A DNA stretch of 64,000 nt from Thysanoteuthis rhombus (GCA_963457665.1 OY735207.1:38852316-38916315), one strand, 5' to 3'; shown: positions 1-12,602, counted from the stretch's first letter. The notes: generated by a model from the letters alone, not told the origin. Program-made: numbers and translations.

Positions 1-535
1 GCGTAACACCGACACAAACATGCATACACGTTCGATTATATCAAATGTAAATATATCAATATAAATGCATTTATAGCGCAGTGCTTGTATAAATCTCTAC
101 AACAAGAGTTCAATGCGTACATACATTCCCACAGAGGATGGAAGAGAAAGAGAGGGAGATAGAGACAGATAAACAAGAGACAGGGATGGTCACAGAGAGA
201 AAGAGAGAAAAAGAGAGAGAGGCATAAAGGTGAAAGAGAAAAAGACAAACTGATTGGCGAAGAATCAGAAAGAGATAAATAAAGCAAGGAAGAGAGACAG
301 AGAGAAAGACAAAGAGGGCAAGACCGAGAAGAAGGGAAACAGAAGAAGTGAGATACAGGGGGAAAGAGAGAACAGAAGATGGAGCGGAGACAGAAAGGGA
401 GGTAGAGACAGAGCGACTGGGAGTAGATAAAGAAGACAAAGAAATAAGAATATAGACCGAGGGAAAGAGAGAGAAAGATAAACAGAAAGAAAAAGAAAGA
501 GGATCAGAAAAAAAAAAGAGATCTTATCTATGAAA
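1..535. repeat. purine-rich low-complexity tract (from about 122)
   Basis: From about 122 to 535 the plus strand is almost entirely A and G (GAGA, AAAGAGAG and GACAGA mixtures) without a fixed period. The first 120 bases are ordinary AT-rich sequence in which I see nothing. Open frames across the tract on the minus strand are Ser/Leu/Phe-rich artefacts of the composition, not genes. Confidence 0.85.
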
Positions 536-839
536 GGAGAATTCATTTTGATCCACTCAACTTGTACATCGAACCACGCTCTTTCACAGAAGGAAGAAAA
601 AGAATGGCTTATCCTAAACGGAGATGTACGTGCATAAAAGAGACGCAGACACATTCTGAGGTTTTGAACGCATATGCTTTTTCATCCACCTATCTCTGTA
701 GACAGGTAGGGAATCACCCAAATATTTGCCTGTGCCAAGTGAGGTAATTATTCACTGGCAAAACTCCCAAAGTATTTCTGCCTTTTGGCGAAATGTGTCG
801 GCATTATTGTCAGAAAGTGCAGACGCAGTCGGAGGGTTG
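536..839. other. unique sequence, nothing recognised
   Basis: Mixed-composition sequence between two purine tracts. Short open frames exist but show no domain, no splice-site arrangement and no similarity that I recognise. Confidence 0.5.
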
Positions 840-1290
840 GTCATGGTGGACAAGACCAGATGGGGAGGAGCGGGAACCAGGAGGAGGACGAGACAAAGGG
901 GGAGATGGGAGGAAGCGAGGGGAAGGGCTATGAAGACAAGATTAAAAAGACAAAAAAGGCAAAGAGACAGATGAGAAGAAGAGGTTGAGGAAAAAGAAGA
1001 AGAAGAAGAAGATGAAGAAGAAGATGAAGAAGAAGAAAAAGTTGGAAGAAATGTGAATGAAAACAACGAATAATTTAAAAAAAAAGGTGGAGTATAAAGA
1101 AAGGTACAAGAAAAGAAGAAGAAAGACTAACAAAATAGGAGTAATAGTTAAAATAGAAGAAACAAGAAGGAAAATGAAAGAAACCGTGAGAAGAAGAGGG
1201 AAGTGGATGAGAAGGAGAAAGGAAGAAAGACGAGGGAAGATGGCAGAAGAAGAAAAGGTTAAGAACGAAGAAAAGGGTCGCAGAAAATAA
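840..1290. repeat. purine-rich tract with (GAA)n core
   Basis: The plus strand is G/A-rich throughout. A nearly pure GAA/GAT triplet run lies at about 997-1040 (AAGAAGAAGAAGATGAAGAAG). The Lys/Arg/Glu-rich plus-strand frames and Ser/Phe-rich minus-strand frames are composition artefacts. Confidence 0.85.
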
Positions 1291-1920
1291 AGTAGGACGT
1301 TGAAGGTCCCTGGGTTAGAAGCGAACGAAAATAATGTCGAAATTAGCGAAAGAATTCGAAGAATGAAAAATAACCAGAGGGAATGTCAAAAAGTCATGAT
1401 GACCGGTGCCAGTGGCCATTGTTGGAGTTCAGGTAGAAGCGTAGCATCTCGAATGGCGATTTTTAAAGACAGACAGGCGTACACCAATTGGAAAACTGGC
1501 ACAACGCAATTTCACTCGTGCCTCGGTCAGGCCTTGGTCTGGCCTTTTGTTAAGCTCACGGAATATTATTAGGACAACTTGCTTACCCATGCCTTAAGAA
1601 AATGACGGAAATATTGAATTGATTGTGCAATTGCAATGTACTTAAATCAAAAACATCATGTTACTCTGAATTCTTTTGTTTATATACAACCGGAATGAAC
1701 CAGGATTTTTTTCGCATTTTTCCTTAAAATAAAAATAGAGTGAATAAATAAGGGAGATCACTCTTAATCAGTTTTTAACGGGTATTTCCCATGACAAACA
1801 ACAAATGTTAAGGATCGAAAATATAGCTAATTACGTGGTTAATTATATAAGTAGCTGAAAATATATCTGGGAATAAAAGATGGGGTAAAAAAGAAACCAA
1901 AACAAATATTAGACAACATA
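1291..1920. other. unique sequence with one unexplained open frame
   Basis: Composition is balanced here. A 90-codon frame at 1300-1572 on the plus strand (begins MKVPGLEANE, ends FVKLTEYY) has mixed amino-acid usage, unlike the artefact frames around it. It has no recognisable domain, and its start lies at the edge of a purine tract. I do not call it a gene. From 1573 to 1920 I see only AT-rich filler. Confidence 0.4.
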
Positions 1921-2097
1921 AAAAGGGAGAAGAAGGGCGAAAGCGGTCAGAGAGAAAGAAAGATCTAGAAGCGTGAATGGCTATCGAGGAAGGAGAGAAA
2001 GAGCGAAGAAAGGGAGGAAAAGGGGGAAAAGAAGACCGGGTGAGAGGTGTGGAGTACTGAATACATAGAATAGAATATGAGAGAAAGAAAGAAAGGA

Positions 2098-2137
<40 letters not shown>

Positions 2138-2368
2138 GGGTTGAGGGGAATGGGTATGGTAAAGGTAGATTAAGTATGGGAGGAGTATGCGAGGGAAAGC
2201 ATGTGTGAAAGAGAAAGAGAAGAGACAAGAATACAGGAAGCTAAGATGAGAAATGGATGACTAAAGGAAGCGTAGAAGATCAAAAGGGAAAAAAAAGAAC
2301 AATATGTGTTGGATAATAACATGAAAAAACAAGAAGAAAGAGAAGGAGAAGAGTAACAGGGAAGGAAA
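1921..2368. repeat. purine-rich tract with (GA)n
   Basis: G/A-rich plus strand containing an uninterrupted (GA)n run at about 2102-2134. No coding support. Confidence 0.85.
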
Positions 2369-2820
2369 TTGTTTTCATGTTGCAAATGTGACGCATCAAA
2401 CAATCATAGAGCTGATATGCAAAGCTCTATATGCTGTGTATATATCGGACTTGTTATTTCCGACCTATCACTGATCTTGCTTCTTTCAACTATGGTCAAC
2501 AGTTCCAACTATTCTGATATACCGGAAAATAGACCTGAAAAATTCACCAAATCAAAAGGGGGAACCGATCTTATGTGATTGAATACACAACGTAGCCCGA
2601 ATCGATAGGAAACCCCGGAAAGTTCTTTGGTGGATGAATAATAACGTTATGGATTTCAAATGAATGGAAGGTTTTGTCAATTAATAGAGAAGTTTGTTTG
2701 AATTAGGAAAAACATGAACAAGAATCAAACATTAGTATTTGTTTTTCCCCAAAAAATCTTCTCGGACCCTCCAAGTAATTTTTCATGGTCATATTTTCGA
2801 ACTTTTGTGGTAGCCTCTCA
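2369..2820. other. unique AT-rich sequence
   Basis: No motif, repeat or reading frame that I can support. Confidence 0.5.
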
Positions 2821-2832
2821 TCTTTCTCTCTC

Positions 2833-2919
<87 letters not shown>
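2821..2919. repeat. compound (TC)n-(TCTA)n-(TA)n microsatellite
   Basis: CT-rich start, then about nine TCTA units (2833-2868), then an unbroken (TA)n run to 2919. The stepwise change from TCTA to TA suggests one motif evolving into the next. Confidence 0.95.
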
Positions 2920-2922
<3 letters not shown>

Positions 2923-3330
2923 TTGGCGACCAAAATTCTTTAGAAGTATATTCCACAGCAGTAGGGCCTGTATGCAGAATAACCCTCGCGCCTGAGCAAT
3001 GAAGTTTTAAAATTAAGTGCAACTTGTCCCAGGGTCAACCCCAACCATTAAACCAAGGGTTTGAATCCTGTGTGTATGTTTGTGTGCTTGGCTATGTCTG
3101 CCTTTTAATCTCCGTATGTGTGCAAGTATGAGTGTGCGTGCATTTGTGTATGTTCATGTGTATGACACTGCATATGCCTGAACAAAAGTGTGTGCTGCGT
3201 GTTATTTGTAAATATTTAGCAAAAGAAGCCAAGTTGAATTATTAAAACGTTTGATCTTTCAGCCGCCTGGTGCTTTCTCTTAATACAATCTACGTTACAA
3301 CATACAAAGTTAATACATCAGGGCTTAGCT
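2920..3330. other. unique sequence with TG-rich part
   Basis: At 3040-3075 there is a B-box-like string (GGGTTTGAATCCTGTG) without a convincing A-box upstream. From about 3070 to 3200 the sequence is loosely TG-rich. No gene seen. Confidence 0.4.
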
Positions 3331-3438
3331 TTTTCTTCTTCTTTCTTCATCCTTTTCTCTCTTTTATTAGTTTTTTTCTTCCTTGTTTCTCCTTCTTTTA
3401 CCTCATATGCTTTTTCTCTTCCATCCTTTCAACCCTCT

Positions 3439-3474
<36 letters not shown>

Positions 3475-3668
3475 TCCTCTTTTTTCTTTCTTACTTCTTC
3501 TTCTTCTCCTTTCTTCATTACTTTTTCTTTCTTTCTTCTTTCTTTCTTTCTTCTTTTTCTTTCTTATTTCTTCTTCTTCTTCTCCTCCTCCTTTCCTTCT
3601 TCTTCTTCTTCTTCTCCTTTCTTTCTTCTTCTTCTTCTTCTTCTTCTTCTTCTTCTTCTTCTTCATTC
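3331..3668. repeat. pyrimidine-rich tract: (CTTT)n and (TTC)n
   Basis: The plus strand is nearly all C and T. A tetranucleotide CTTT run lies at about 3440-3474 and TTC runs lie at about 3560-3620 and 3625-3664. It is one of the very few pyrimidine-rich tracts on the plus strand, where such tracts are usually purine-rich. Confidence 0.9.
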
Positions 3669-3905
3669 CGAAATAATCAAGGTGAGTTTTGATAACCATT
3701 TTACGAATTTGCGTATCTCTATGTGTTGTTTACTTCATAAGTAATGCGATTTTTTTTCGATTTTTTTAGAGCAAGGGGGAATGTCCGTGTTCAGGTTCAC
3801 CATAGGTGTTGTATAGGACTAAAAATGAAGCTCAAAGAATATTACATCAGCCTGTTATGTCGCAAAATCTCAAAATTAAAAACGGTTGGGTTGCTAAATT
3901 AAGAC
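3669..3905. other. unique sequence
   Basis: Nothing recognised. Confidence 0.5.
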
Positions 3906-3937
3906 AAAAGTGAAAAAAAAAATATCAAGAAGAATAA

Positions 3938-3994
<57 letters not shown>

Positions 3995-4112
3995 GAGAAA
4001 GAATCAAGTAGAGGAGCCAAAAGAAGTAGAAAACGGCATGATTAGAAGGACGAAAGAGAAGAAGAAACAGAGAAAAGGGAGTAGAAGTAAAAAAGGAAAG
4101 AAACAATAGCAA
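3906..4112. repeat. (GAAA)n microsatellite in purine-rich tract
   Basis: About 13 GAAA units at 3940-3995, followed by imperfect purine-rich sequence. Confidence 0.9.
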
Positions 4113-5310
4113 GAGATGAAGAAGACGACCAGCAACTATTTTAATCGGATTTTCCCGAAGGCTGGACTTAAGAATATCTACCAGGGAATTTGTAAGCCTC
4201 TTTGGAGCTTTTTTTCTCCCCTTCAAATTCTTGTTATGAATAACGAACTTTTGACTCAGTGTTTATCGTAATATGGTCAGTAGTAGTAAGAAGCCTCCCA
4301 AGACTCGAAATGGCCTATTCTCGGAAATCTGCGTCCACTTAAAAATTGAACGCATCAAGAAAACCAAGCAAGTCTTTCAATATTATAATCCAGTCATTCA
4401 AATTTCGAAACGACAGACTACTTGGCTAAAAATATATCTCCAGACATTGACTTAACTTGCCCGAGACAAAAGGTCAAATTGGAAGAAATGGTTATAGGAA
4501 GAGCGTGCTACGCCACCCTTCCAAGTGATAAGGGCCTAATTTATAAATCAACGCTTGAAATAGTCTTTTTTTTTTCTTGCTCATGGGCCAGGATAAAATC
4601 TTGTAATCTGATCTCAATATATAAACCTGCACTAGTTTCTTTATAACGCAGAAAACATGTAAATCAGTATTCGAAATGATATGTTTGGGTTATTTGAAAA
4701 AAAAAACAGATAAAAAAAAAACATGGCTTTTTAGTGTTATCTGAAGTTTCGGGTTCGGGTCGTTAGGAGGTTATCTGTGTTTATCTATGCAACTTTCTGA
4801 TGACTAGATAGATAGATATTACATCTTGTGTGTATATTATCCCTTATACGCGTATGTCTTCAAGTAAAAAAAAAAATTCTTGTTTACGTTGTATTCCTAG
4901 GTTCTATGGCATTTTATGGAATTTACCTGGTATGGTTTTATTTTATATTAAGATGGAAATAATTTCAAGGTTAGTAGACGATACTGTGATTTTCTGTGAC
5001 AGTGAATAAACAGAATTTATCATTTGCTAGGGCATTGCCCGTTCCAACGGTGCATGCTTGGAAAGGGTCGGACTTTATGGTGTGTTTGGCAGCCAACCAT
5101 AATATTTCTATGAAATGAGTTTCCGTCCGTCGTACGTAGCTACGGCTTCGAAGTATTTTACCTACTTCCCTTTTAGGTCGCCAATTTAGATATTTACACC
5201 TAAATTTAAATCTATTACCAATTAAGATATTTGATATGGAAATTCAGTTCTATCATTGTTGGAGGAAGATCTATAATCTGTATTTTAAAACAATATTATA
5301 ATTATTAAAT
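4113..5310. other. unique AT-rich sequence
   Basis: About 1.2 kb without a recognisable gene. It has several A-runs (4700-4722, 4866-4876) and a short GATA run near 4807. Open frames are short and unrecognised. Confidence 0.5.
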
Positions 5311-5560
5311 TTCTCGAGAATCGCTGATCCAAACAAGTCTAAACTTAACACTTCCTGGTGTACTGGCCAATAAATCTTACGAATATCAACTCTGCGCAAA
5401 GGCCAGTTGTTGAGTAATCGCAGTTCATTCGATATCGCGAGAACCACTGATCAAAACAACTTATAACTCGAAACTGCGATGCCTGGTGTTCTGACTTATA
5501 TATCTGTCGGGTTTTGTACATTGACGAGTTGTCGGGTAATTGCAGTGTATATACGCAGAA
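5311..5560. repeat. two-unit tandem duplication, about 123 bp
   Basis: Two diverged direct copies. CGAGAATCGCTGATC near 5315 matches CGAGAACCACTGATC near 5438. Downstream in each unit CCTGGTGTACTGGC matches CCTGGTGTTCTGAC, and GTTGTTGAGTAATCGCAGT matches GTTGTCGGGTAATTGCAGT. The function is unknown. Confidence 0.75.
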
Positions 5561-5587
5561 ATTTCTTCAATTGTCGTTATATATCGA

Positions 5588-6350
5588 AAAGGAAAGGGGA
5601 AAAAACTGATAAATGGAAGAAGAGTCAACGGAAGGGAACAAAGGAAAAAAAAAAGAAGGAGAAAGAAAGACTGAAAGAAGGAAGAATGAATTTAGAGTAA
5701 AAGAAAGGAGGAACAAAATGCCAGAGATGAAGAGGGATACACTGAAAAAGGAGAAAAAAGAGGGAATAGGAGAGAACAACGAATTTGGGGGAGTAAACAG
5801 ATATAAGCGTAGAATAAGCATGAACGAGAGAGAAAGAAGAATGAAAACTTCCGGAGAAAAAAGCCAAGAAGGAAAGATTCTGAAGAAAGATAGAATGAAG
5901 TTCGATTATAGATAGGGAGAAAGAAGTAAAGAAAAAAAGGGCAAATAAAATGGAAGAAAGAAATGAAAAAAAAAAATTTAGGAATAAAAGGTCAAATAAA
6001 GAGCCAAAAATAAAAATCAAAAAATACAAAAGAAAGAATGAAAATGAAGGAGAAAATTAACACAAAGGAAAGAAGAAAAACAAAGGGAAATATGCAAGAG
6101 GATGAAAAGGTATAAAAGAGAAACAAGCAGAAAGAGACTTAGAAACTGAATGGAGCCCGAATTAAAAAAGAAGGAAAAAAGGGTAATATAAAAGAAAGAA
6201 TGAAATGAGAAAGACAATAAAAACAGAAAGATGACTAGGACCAAAGAAAGAAAAAAAAAAAGAAGAAAAACGAAAAATAAAAGAAATATATAGGAAACAG
6301 CAAAAAATTAAAAGAAAGATTCGCTCGATGCTAAAATATCTTCTACAAGA
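5588..6350. repeat. long purine-rich tract, about 760 bp
   Basis: The plus strand is dominated by A and G (AAAGAAAGAAG-like), with sparse T and C. It gives Lys/Glu-rich plus frames and Phe/Leu/Ser-rich minus frames with no evidence of coding. Confidence 0.85.
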
Positions 6351-7348
<998 letters not shown>

Positions 7349-7380
7349 GGACAGACTAAGATAGATAAATAGATAGATAA

Positions 7381-7412
<32 letters not shown>

Positions 7413-7490
7413 GTGGATAGATAGATAGGTGGATAGATAGATAGATAGATAGATAGGTGGATGGATAGATTGATAGATAGATAGGAGTAA
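7349..7490. repeat. (GATA)n microsatellite with higher-order GGTG units
   Basis: About 34 tetranucleotide units. GATAGGTGGATA interruptions recur at about 7411, 7427 and 7455, which implies local duplication of small blocks. Confidence 0.95.
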
Positions 7491-7957
7491 TCTTTCTCAT
7501 AAATACCTTGTCAACGACAGATGGTGTGACTAGAGGGTAAGTTCGTCATTTCTTTGAATTGGACATCGAGACTCAAGTAAAGCGTGTTAACAAACAAAGA
7601 TCGCGGGTAAACTTGGATTACACGCTTTCTGCTGGGGGTGTATATTAAAGTAGAGAAAAAAATGTGAATCATTTTGGCGGAACACGTAGCCTGGCGTCAA
7701 AGGGGAAATTGCCAAGAAATACAGGAGATATACCGAAGATTGAATTATATTTATGTGGAGTGTGCAAAAGTTTTGAAAACAAATGAGCTTGCTCTGTGTT
7801 CCGAGGCTAAAATATAAAGAAAAAACAAACAAAAAAAAACGATCGTTGTCTTGTAGGTGATTCTTCTATATTTTTTTCTAAGATCGCTTGAACTTGTGGC
7901 ACAAAGTATTCTTTATTGTTCCACTCACTTTCAGAGTAAAGACTTAATTTTTCTTCT
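7491..7957. other. unique sequence
   Basis: No gene or repeat recognised before the LINE fragment. Confidence 0.5.
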
Positions 7958-8344
7958 TTATGGAGCTGAAATATGGAGCCTAACCAAGAGACAGACCTGC
8001 AAACCGAGAAGCATTGCAACGTGCGCGTGAGAGAATCATGCTCAACCTCACATGGAGAGATCACATAATATATCAGGAAGAAAACGGGGGTCAGAGACAT
8101 CATAGAATCCATTGGAAAACTCAAATGGCAATGGGCTGGTCATGTTGCGAGAATGAAAGACGACCGATGGACATCACGACTCACAACATGGATCCTCAGA
8201 GACCACATGCGAAACCGAGACCGACAAAAAACAAGATGGAGATGAATTAGACAAATCAGAAAATACTGGCTCCACGACGCCGATGATAGAGGCATGTGGT
8301 GGATCCTGGGAAAGTTCTATGTCCAACGACGGACATTAAAAGAC

Positions 8345-8375
<31 letters not shown>
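7958..8375 (+). mobile_element. RTE-type LINE, 5'-truncated 3' end
   Basis: This encodes the carboxy-terminal part of an RTE-like endonuclease/reverse transcriptase, downstream of the polymerase motifs. Joining frames by eye gives YGAEIWSLT, then RARERIMLNLTWR, KLKWQWAGHVARMKDDRW, RNRDRQKTRWR and finally YVQRRTLKD before a stop. This order is typical of the end of RTE ORF2. A frameshift falls near 8063 and there is a premature stop after the TRWR segment. The copy ends in (GAT)n/(TGA)n at 8342-8375, the usual short-motif tail of this clade. The upstream ORF is absent, so this is a dead 5'-truncated insertion. The clade name rests on remembered motif order and could shift to a neighbouring LINE clade. 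Confidence 0.8.
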
Positions 8376-8378
<3 letters not shown>

Positions 8379-8629
8379 ACATTCAAATCCCGGCTTTTAT
8401 AAATTCGTGTCTTCACTGCTTTTTTCTCCAGTATTTTTTGTCACCTATTGCAAAATTGCGAATGACTTGGACCTTTGTCGAACAGTTAAGGCTGGTATTT
8501 TTCTTCTATCTATTTTTTTTTTTTTAGTTACCGCGTGAAATCATGAACGCGCATGTTCTATTCTTATTTACAGATTCTATGATCAGTACGGGAGAACATA
8601 ACCATAAAAGCAAAGGATGTTATCACTGG
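8376..8629. other. unique sequence
   Basis: AT-rich with two T-runs; nothing recognised. Confidence 0.5.
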
Positions 8630-9085
8630 ATCCCATCCAACTTTTAAACGCATTCTGCAAAGTCCTGTTTAAGGATCACCATCGGCTGCTTTGCCACATC
8701 CTTCTTTGTATAATCCATGGTCCGAAATCTCTTCGTTTTCAACTGCCATTTCAGCTTTGGGGAAAACCTAGATGTCAAAGGGAGACAAATCTGTATTGTA
8801 ATGAGGTGTTTGACAGACTTGGAAGATGCAATGTTTTCTGGAAGAACACTGCACTGCAAGAGACGTTAAGAATGGGCAGACGCATAGCCATGTCGGCCAT
8901 AGTGAATCCAATAGTCACACGGTACACAAACTCGTTCAGTGACATCACACTGCCAACTGAGTAAACCCAGAGAAGTGTGTCTAATTCACACACCGTCTAA
9001 TTGGTTGCCAAGTTACATCAAGGCCTCTCTTAGGTTCCGCGAGATATTTAAAATGACTGGATACTTTCGGGGAGACCTTGTATAT
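8630..9085 (-). mobile_element. mariner-like element relic
   Basis: On the minus strand a 71-codon frame (8644-8859) contains FSPKLKWQLKTKRF followed by DYTKKDV and a PKQDF-like ILKQDF. This matches the block after the last catalytic Asp in mariner transposases (FLFPKLK..LKG.RF...). The preceding catalytic SPDLAPCDF block is corrupted to IQICLPLTSR, so the enzyme is dead and only the last quarter is recognisable. At the 9085 end the minus strand reads AGGTCTCCCCGAAAGTAT, then CATTTTAAATAT. This resembles the terminal sequences of the relics at 33.8-34.2 and 53.0-53.3 kb and is probably the terminal inverted repeat. The other end is not clear. Confidence 0.65.
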
Positions 9086-9890
9086 TGTTTATTTCAAATT
9101 TGTGATGTCCATACGCACGCCCTCTGTGATAATTTCTGTAATCTCAATGGAATCCGAGAATTCCTTGGCACCCATATACCTCAACGATATAATTAGCGCG
9201 TATCAGTTTGTTCTGCGTTGACTTTCCTCTTCTCTTCACAATTGGCAATAAGTTCATTCAGTCTTATTCTCCCAAGAAGAAGCCTAACCTGCTTAGAGAA
9301 TCTTGAAACACACACAGAACAGTCGTACATCTGTTTGAGCTTCAGGCAAAACAAAGTCGCGCGCATGCGCCAAACAAAACAAAATGATAATAATAAAAAA
9401 ACCCAACAAAAAAAACAAAACCAAGCTCTTCGTCCGCGTTGATAGAAAGCATCCCAGCGTCCACTCCTCCACCATGTTTCTTAACATTTCGATTCTCCAG
9501 AGCTTAAAGAGTTCTACACGCCATCTGCGCAAATATGGGACGTCCCTCAGCTTCTCTTCTTTTCTTTTTTTTATGTAATATTCCAAATTACGATTGTCGT
9601 TATCATCTGAACGTTGAGCATAATTAACAGACTTCCCTTCACCCCGGGGCACGTAAAGGACAGTTTTCTACAATTCTTTACGAAGAGACTCCTATCTTAA
9701 TTTAGATTCAAAAACTATTTTTCTTATCTATCTATTTATTTATTTATTTGATGGAGAGGTAAAAGCAAATATAATCATATACCTATTACAGATCACACTC
9801 GGATTAAATGGCGTTCAGTATTCTTTTAGAAAGAAAACTTTTACAACTTATTATTGACTATAAGTCATCGGGTTCCGATTTTCGTAGTGA

Positions 9891-9892
<2 letters not shown>
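9086..9892. other. unique sequence
   Basis: About 800 bp with A-rich stretches (9385-9425) and a short TTTA run (9727-9747). No supported gene. Confidence 0.5.

Positions 9893-9962
<70 letters not shown>
9893..9962. repeat. (TA)n microsatellite
   Basis: About 34 uninterrupted TA units ending directly at a SINE copy. Confidence 0.97.
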
Positions 9963-9965
<3 letters not shown>

Positions 9966-10195
9966 CTCTTTCAATTCTGGAACAGAGTACCCTGGTGGAT
10001 GGGGAATTGTGCGTAAGAAAATAAATTCAACTTTACTGACCATCCGGTTCTGCGTAAGCAGATGTAAAATGCCAGCCTGTGGGGCTGAAGCGAAGGTTTC
10101 GACCCTACCTCGTGGTACTGGATGGGATAATGAATAGTCTATAGCAACACTGGAGAGTTGTAATACAACGAAACAGCTGGCTGTATCAATTATCC

Positions 10196-10197
<2 letters not shown>
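9963..10197 (+). mobile_element. tRNA-like SINE, family 1, copy 1
   Basis: Starts GCTCTTTCAATTCTGG and includes a tRNA-like internal promoter: an A-box-like CGTAAGCAGATGTAAAATGCC region at about 10050, and a B-box-like AGGTTTCGACCCTACC at about 10094-10109. Its other copies at 63075-63330 and 62870-62965 share the start, CTCTGGTGGATGG, GTTCTGCGTA, CTCGTGGTACTGGAT and the AGTTGTAATACA end. It sits exactly between two long (TA)n tracts. Because it is non-coding, it would need a LINE for mobility. Confidence 0.65.

Positions 10198-10264
<67 letters not shown>
10198..10264. repeat. (TA)n microsatellite
   Basis: About 32 TA units immediately 3' of the SINE. Confidence 0.97.
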
Positions 10265-10265
<1 letters not shown>

Positions 10266-10720
10266 TACTTGTAGAGTAATATACTTTGCAAAACATTTCT
10301 ATGATAAAAATAATGCAGTTATATATATATATCATTTATCAAATCCTGACCACAGAGAGACCCTTCCTGATTTATAGTAAAATTATTTACAATGCATTTA
10401 GAATTGAATTAATCAGCAATGGATATATGTTTTACATATAATGCCCCTATTCTGTCGATAACACTTTCTGTATTATAGCCATATTCGGTAACTAACTCTT
10501 GCCTTTTATACTCGACTACTAACGGTCTCCTTCCTGATTTTTATTCTCATACATACTAGAAGTATTAGTGTAGCAATGACATTTATAATGCATTTATGTG
10601 TTTAAATGAATTGCAATGCTTTTACGCAATACTTATAATCGCCATATTTAGTCGGTAACACTTACATTAATTTCTGATCATTCAAAACGATATATAGCTA
10701 GCTCAAACAAATTGTGAATA
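10265..10720. repeat. diffuse AT-rich repeat, family with AATGCATTTA motif
   Basis: Recurring phrases TTACAATGCATTTA, ATAATGCATTTATG, TCGATAACACTT and TCGGTAACACTTACATTAAT. The same vocabulary returns at 12050-12240, 12640-12900 and 52230-52565. It looks like old, diverged units of about 100-130 bp rather than a clean tandem array. Confidence 0.5.
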
Positions 10721-11026
10721 AAAAAAAACACAGAAATTTGTTATTCGATCATTCATTTTCCCCATAATGCTAGTATTATTTCGTACTTTCACACATAGCT
10801 GGTTTAAAAGAAAACATTATTCGAAGAGCGCAGTCAAGGACTGCATCTTATCTGAAAAATTCTTAGAAATCCAGTGAACAATGATGCCATGAAAAATATT
10901 TTTTGTCAAAAACTAGTAAAGTCTTCTGCATTTAGATAACATATAAAGTTTCCAGTGCTTTTTTTTTCTTAACTATTGACTGAGTATATGGTTGAAAACC
11001 GGTTTTCCATTGGAAAAATTTGCTTT
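10721..11026. other. unique AT-rich sequence
   Basis: Nothing recognised. Confidence 0.5.
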
Positions 11027-11092
11027 CTATATATATGTGTGTGTATGTGTGTGAGAGAGAGAGAGAGAGAGAGAGTGTGTATATGTACGTCT
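11027..11092. repeat. compound TA/TG/GA microsatellite
   Basis: Short (TA)n, then TGTG, then (GA)n at about 11053-11075, then TGTG. Confidence 0.9.
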
Positions 11093-11279
11093 TTATGTGT
11101 GAGATGTATATAGTAAGTATTGCTGAGTATGACACATGGCCAACGCATTGAGATGTAAGAGTATGTTTAGTGAACTGTATCGCATTTTACTTAATATTAA
11201 TTGATTACAAATGATATCAAACGTAATGTTTCTTTGTCATATTTTAAATCAAGCGATACAAAAGCTCTCGGCTATAAAT

Positions 11280-11320
11280 ACATCGAGACACACATGTACG
11301 CGCACAAACACACACACACA

Positions 11321-11361
<41 letters not shown>

Positions 11362-11377
11362 CTGAAAACACACATCA

Positions 11378-11408
<31 letters not shown>

Positions 11409-11412
11409 CATG
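11280..11412. repeat. (CA)n-(CATA)n-(TA)n microsatellite
   Basis: Interrupted CA repeats at about 11288-11360, then ACATACATATATAC and a short (TA)n. Reading frames over it are His/Thr or Tyr/Ile artefacts. Confidence 0.95.
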
Positions 11413-11479
11413 TTCGCACAGTTGTTTATATATTTCTTTATAATCACCTCTCATCTAACTGAGAACTGCATATTATACA

Positions 11480-11557
11480 TATAGAGAGGAGGAGGGGGAG
11501 TGAAAGAATAGATGAGAGAAAGAGAGAACTTATTTACTATTTCAAGTGTTAAATATA

Positions 11558-11592
<35 letters not shown>

Positions 11593-11626
11593 AGAGAGAG
11601 ATAGAGAGAGAAAGAGAAAGAGAGGA
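11480..11626. repeat. GA-rich and (TA)n compound repeat
   Basis: GA-rich stretch at 11483-11528, (TA)n at about 11557-11589, then (GA)n-like to 11625. Confidence 0.85.
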
Positions 11627-11888
11627 CCTGTACTTTACGAGAAGAGTCCAATAAATATGATAGATAAATACAAATTAGGGAAAAGCCACACATGTAAAAG
11701 ATTATTTGGTAATTGATAATTTGGATATCTTGTAAAAAGAAAAAGTTTGTGATAATTGTATTTCCGAGCCAGTCCGAGAAATATTTTCGGTGAGCTGAAA
11801 AATCCATCAACACAAACCCTCACTGCGAAAATCCAAGTTATTAAAAACTAAATAATCTCCAGCCGGTGTCATTTTTCCTTACTTTTTA

Positions 11889-11889
<1 letters not shown>
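11627..11889. other. unique AT-rich sequence
   Basis: Nothing recognised. Confidence 0.5.

Positions 11890-11936
<47 letters not shown>
11890..11936. repeat. (TA)n microsatellite
   Basis: About 23 TA units. Confidence 0.97.
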
Positions 11937-11940
<4 letters not shown>

Positions 11941-12049
11941 TAAATCATGAAATAAACAAATTCTCAAATTTTCTACATACCTTTTGTAGTCGAAGTTCCG
12001 TTTTTCTTTTCTGGTTTTGCTGCAACGTGAAAAAAAAGGAAGTTTTACT

Positions 12050-12250
12050 CTCAAGTTGACAATATTTTCACATATTTCATGCTAAATTCAATCCCCAGGG
12101 AAATCATTTACAATGTATTCTGTAGTAAAATCACTTATATCATGCATATACACTCCGTATTGTGCCACTAAAGCTTCCGTCAATTGACGACCATTGACAG
12201 TCTTTCTTCTTGATTTTTTGAGTAGTCATTATTCTGTCATAATATACCAT
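12050..12250. repeat. diffuse AT-rich repeat, second locus
   Basis: Contains AAATCATTTACAATGTATTC, TGTAGTAAAATCA and GACCATTGACAGTC, which match phrases at 52.3-52.6 kb and 10.3 kb. Confidence 0.5.
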
Positions 12251-12253
12251 GCC

Positions 12254-12396
<143 letters not shown>

Positions 12397-12539
12397 ATAC
12401 ATATATAATAGAATGTGGATTCGCTAGACAAACTAGCTCATGTTTCTGCTCTCTTCGGGCCTCATAAGGCGAATTATTATTATTGATATATTATTTTATT
12501 TATGTTGTACTGCTAGCCTGATTTGTACCACATATACTA

Positions 12540-12601
<62 letters not shown>
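12540..12601. repeat. (TA)n microsatellite
   Basis: About 30 TA units. Confidence 0.97.

Positions 12602-12602
<1 letters not shown>

Noticed and set aside
1300..1572. Plus-strand frame as a host exon
   Set aside because: Mixed composition but no domain, and the frame starts in the edge of a purine tract; not enough to call.
7349..7490. Regularly spaced GATAGGTGGATA strings as a CRISPR-like array
   Set aside because: There are no unique spacers; it is a GATA microsatellite with duplicated interruptions, in a eukaryotic context.
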